Shown here: in pieces, positions 63,153 through 64,000 of the stretch
Numbering within the stretch: position 1 is the first letter of the stretch
Layout of the letters: the number at the start of each line of letters is the position of its first letter
Origin: Acanthosoma haemorrhoidale
Lineage: Eukaryota; Arthropoda; Insecta; Hemiptera; Acanthosomatidae
Assembly: GCA_930367205.1 (NCBI GenBank)
Contig: CAKNEZ010000012.1
Coordinates: 62,001 to 126,000, forward strand
Direction of reading: 5' to 3'
DNA length: 64,000 nt
The notes under the pieces: model-generated
Databases searched by the model: none
What the model saw: only the letters and a program-made list of their open reading frames with translations
What the model was told of the DNA's origin: nothing
Translations under genes and position numbers: made by a program

Positions 63153-63255
63153 CACCAAAAAAAAAAAATAATAAAATAAAAACTAACCTCCCACTTTTTA
63201 AATTAAAAAAAAAAAATAATCACCTTGAGAGAAAAGAGGGCTCAGTTTAACAACG

Positions 63256-63756
63256 ATGATGGTTCAATACACAACAGAGTTAGCATTAGTAACTGTCTAT
63301 CCACTCAATTATTTATTGAAAAAGTGTATAAAAGTAGGGCTCCGTGCTGGAGTACCAATGATAGCTCTAGTCGACAAGAAATCTACAATCTACCTAGACA
63401 AAGAACAATGGGATGAATTGAGAGCCTGGTCTTCGAACATCTTGAATCATTTCAAGAAGAAAAAAAAGATAAAAACTGATGCTGCGAGCGTCACAGAAGA
63501 AAATGATTCGATTCGATTAAAAAATATTAACATCTCACTAACGAAAAGAGGTAAAGTAAGATTGTTGAAAATTGAACATGTTTATCCATGGACACTATTG
63601 ATGAATGAAAACATTACACCATATATAAAGTTAATATCACCAAATATTATTTTGAAAAAATGTGAATGTATTAAATTGTGTGAACTGTTTGATTATGTTT
63701 CAAAATCATTGACTTTTTTGTACAATGTTATTGAAAAATTCGAGTACAACCAATAA
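63256..63756 (+). CDS. Unrecognised PolB-element protein, 166 residues
   Basis: Starts ATGATG at 63256. Segments: VYPLNYLLKKCIKVGLRAGV, an IYLDKEQWDELRAWSSNIL helix, a basic run (FKKKKKIK), a beta-like stretch (NINISLTKRGKVRLLKIE), and a C-terminal helix with CECIKLCELFDYV. The stop codon TAA is part of AATAAA, a very compact gene end. It is not recognised; the basic run and the DEQW-type helix suggest nucleic-acid contact, which is only a guess. It converges with the minus-strand gene at the window edge. Confidence 0.65.
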   Translation: MMVQYTTELALVTVYPLNYLLKKCIKVGLRAGVPMIALVDKKSTIYLDKEQWDELRAWSSNILNHFKKKKKIKTDAASVTEENDSIRLKNINISLTKRGKVRLLKIEHVYPWTLLMNENITPYIKLISPNIILKKCECIKLCELFDYVSKSLTFLYNVIEKFEYNQ

Positions 63757-63913
63757 AAATATTTTTTTACAACAAATTGTTTTTTTATTTTTTAAATCAC
63801 TTTTTTTTTGTCCTATTTATAAATTTAAGGTTGATAAAAAAAAAAAACCACATGTATTTTAACATTTTTATTATTAAATAACAATAATAAAATTACAAGA
63901 TTATATAAAAAAA

Positions 63914-64000
63914 TTATTTCAAATTATCTAAAAACCACTGACATTCAGGATTATTAGTTTTATGATAACTGTAAGGAGAAATTGTACATGTTGACAATGT
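63914..64000 (-). CDS. C-terminal end of a gene running off the window
   Basis: The minus strand from the last base is open for 28 codons, ending with YHKTNNPECQWFLDNLK and TAA at 63914-63916, with an AATAAA signal just beyond (complement near 63885-63893). The composition looks coding and the ORF faces the 63256-63756 gene tail to tail. It is probably a further gene of the PolB element; no family assigned. Confidence 0.55.
   Translation of the reverse strand, partial: TLSTCTISPYSYHKTNNPECQWFLDNLK

Noticed and set aside
52149..64000. Calling the PolB element a Polinton/Maverick or adintovirus
   Set aside because: No integrase, packaging ATPase, protease or capsid is visible here; PolB and a dUTPase alone do not establish that assignment.
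1..64000. tRNA, 5S or large rRNA genes
   Set aside because: No cloverleaf with recognisable A/B boxes and no rRNA core sequences were seen by eye; a covariance-model scan would be decisive.

Overview
The window reads as nuclear DNA of an AT-rich metazoan, most likely an arthropod. The evidence is GT-AG introns of 67-86 nt, a U1 snRNA gene, BEL/Pao, Ty3/gypsy, LOA-like and Jockey-like retroelements, and a pogo-type DNA transposon. Species cannot be fixed from sequence. No complete ordinary host protein gene is visible; most coding sequence belongs to mobile or virus-like DNA.

Layout: (1) 1-8547, a full BEL/Pao element on the minus strand, inserted into a protein-primed family B DNA polymerase (PolB) gene. 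(2) 8548-11592, the rest of an old PolB virus-like element (copy 1): the decayed PolB 5' half, a small spliced 'FLPxRY' gene split by a LOA fragment, a second small broken gene and a cysteine-rich ORF. (3) 11593-17075, a decayed tandem array of a ~2.35-kb unit carrying a U1 snRNA gene. (4) 17076-35712, spacer holding a duplicated unclassified repeat (18.6-20.7 and 31.2-33.2 kb), Jockey-like fragments, a full-length LOA-like element (21.6-26.9 kb) head to head with a second, 3'-truncated copy, and isolated candidate host exons. (5) 35713-40052, Jockey remnants, a pogo/Tigger derivative and a (TC)n tract. (6) 40053-45702, a second U1 array; one U1 gene is cut by an internally deleted gypsy element. 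(7) 45703-52148, a gypsy 3' end, a LINE, a third copy of the unclassified repeat, a pair of duplicated KEE-type microexons and a BEL gag remnant. (8) 52149-64000, a second, much better preserved PolB element (copy 2).

The most interesting content is the PolB element. Copy 2 has a GC-rich hairpin and AT-rich direct repeats at its left side, a spliced dUTPase (with one premature stop), a PolB of about 1272 codons open except for a recent gypsy insertion, a TATA-bearing divergent promoter region, a spliced FLPxRY gene, two unrecognised ORFs and the end of a further gene at the window edge. Copies 1 and 2 share PolB and FLPxRY, and the FLPxRY gene keeps both intron positions in both copies: one abutting the start codon and one before the C-terminal exon. 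This suggests a nuclear, intron-bearing DNA virus or self-replicating transposon lineage. No integrase, packaging ATPase or capsid of the Polinton type is visible in this window.

Nesting gives relative ages: BEL and LOA are younger than PolB copy 1; the gypsy at 55622-59967 has identical LTRs and is very recent; the gypsy derivative at 43163-44952 is younger than the U1 array.
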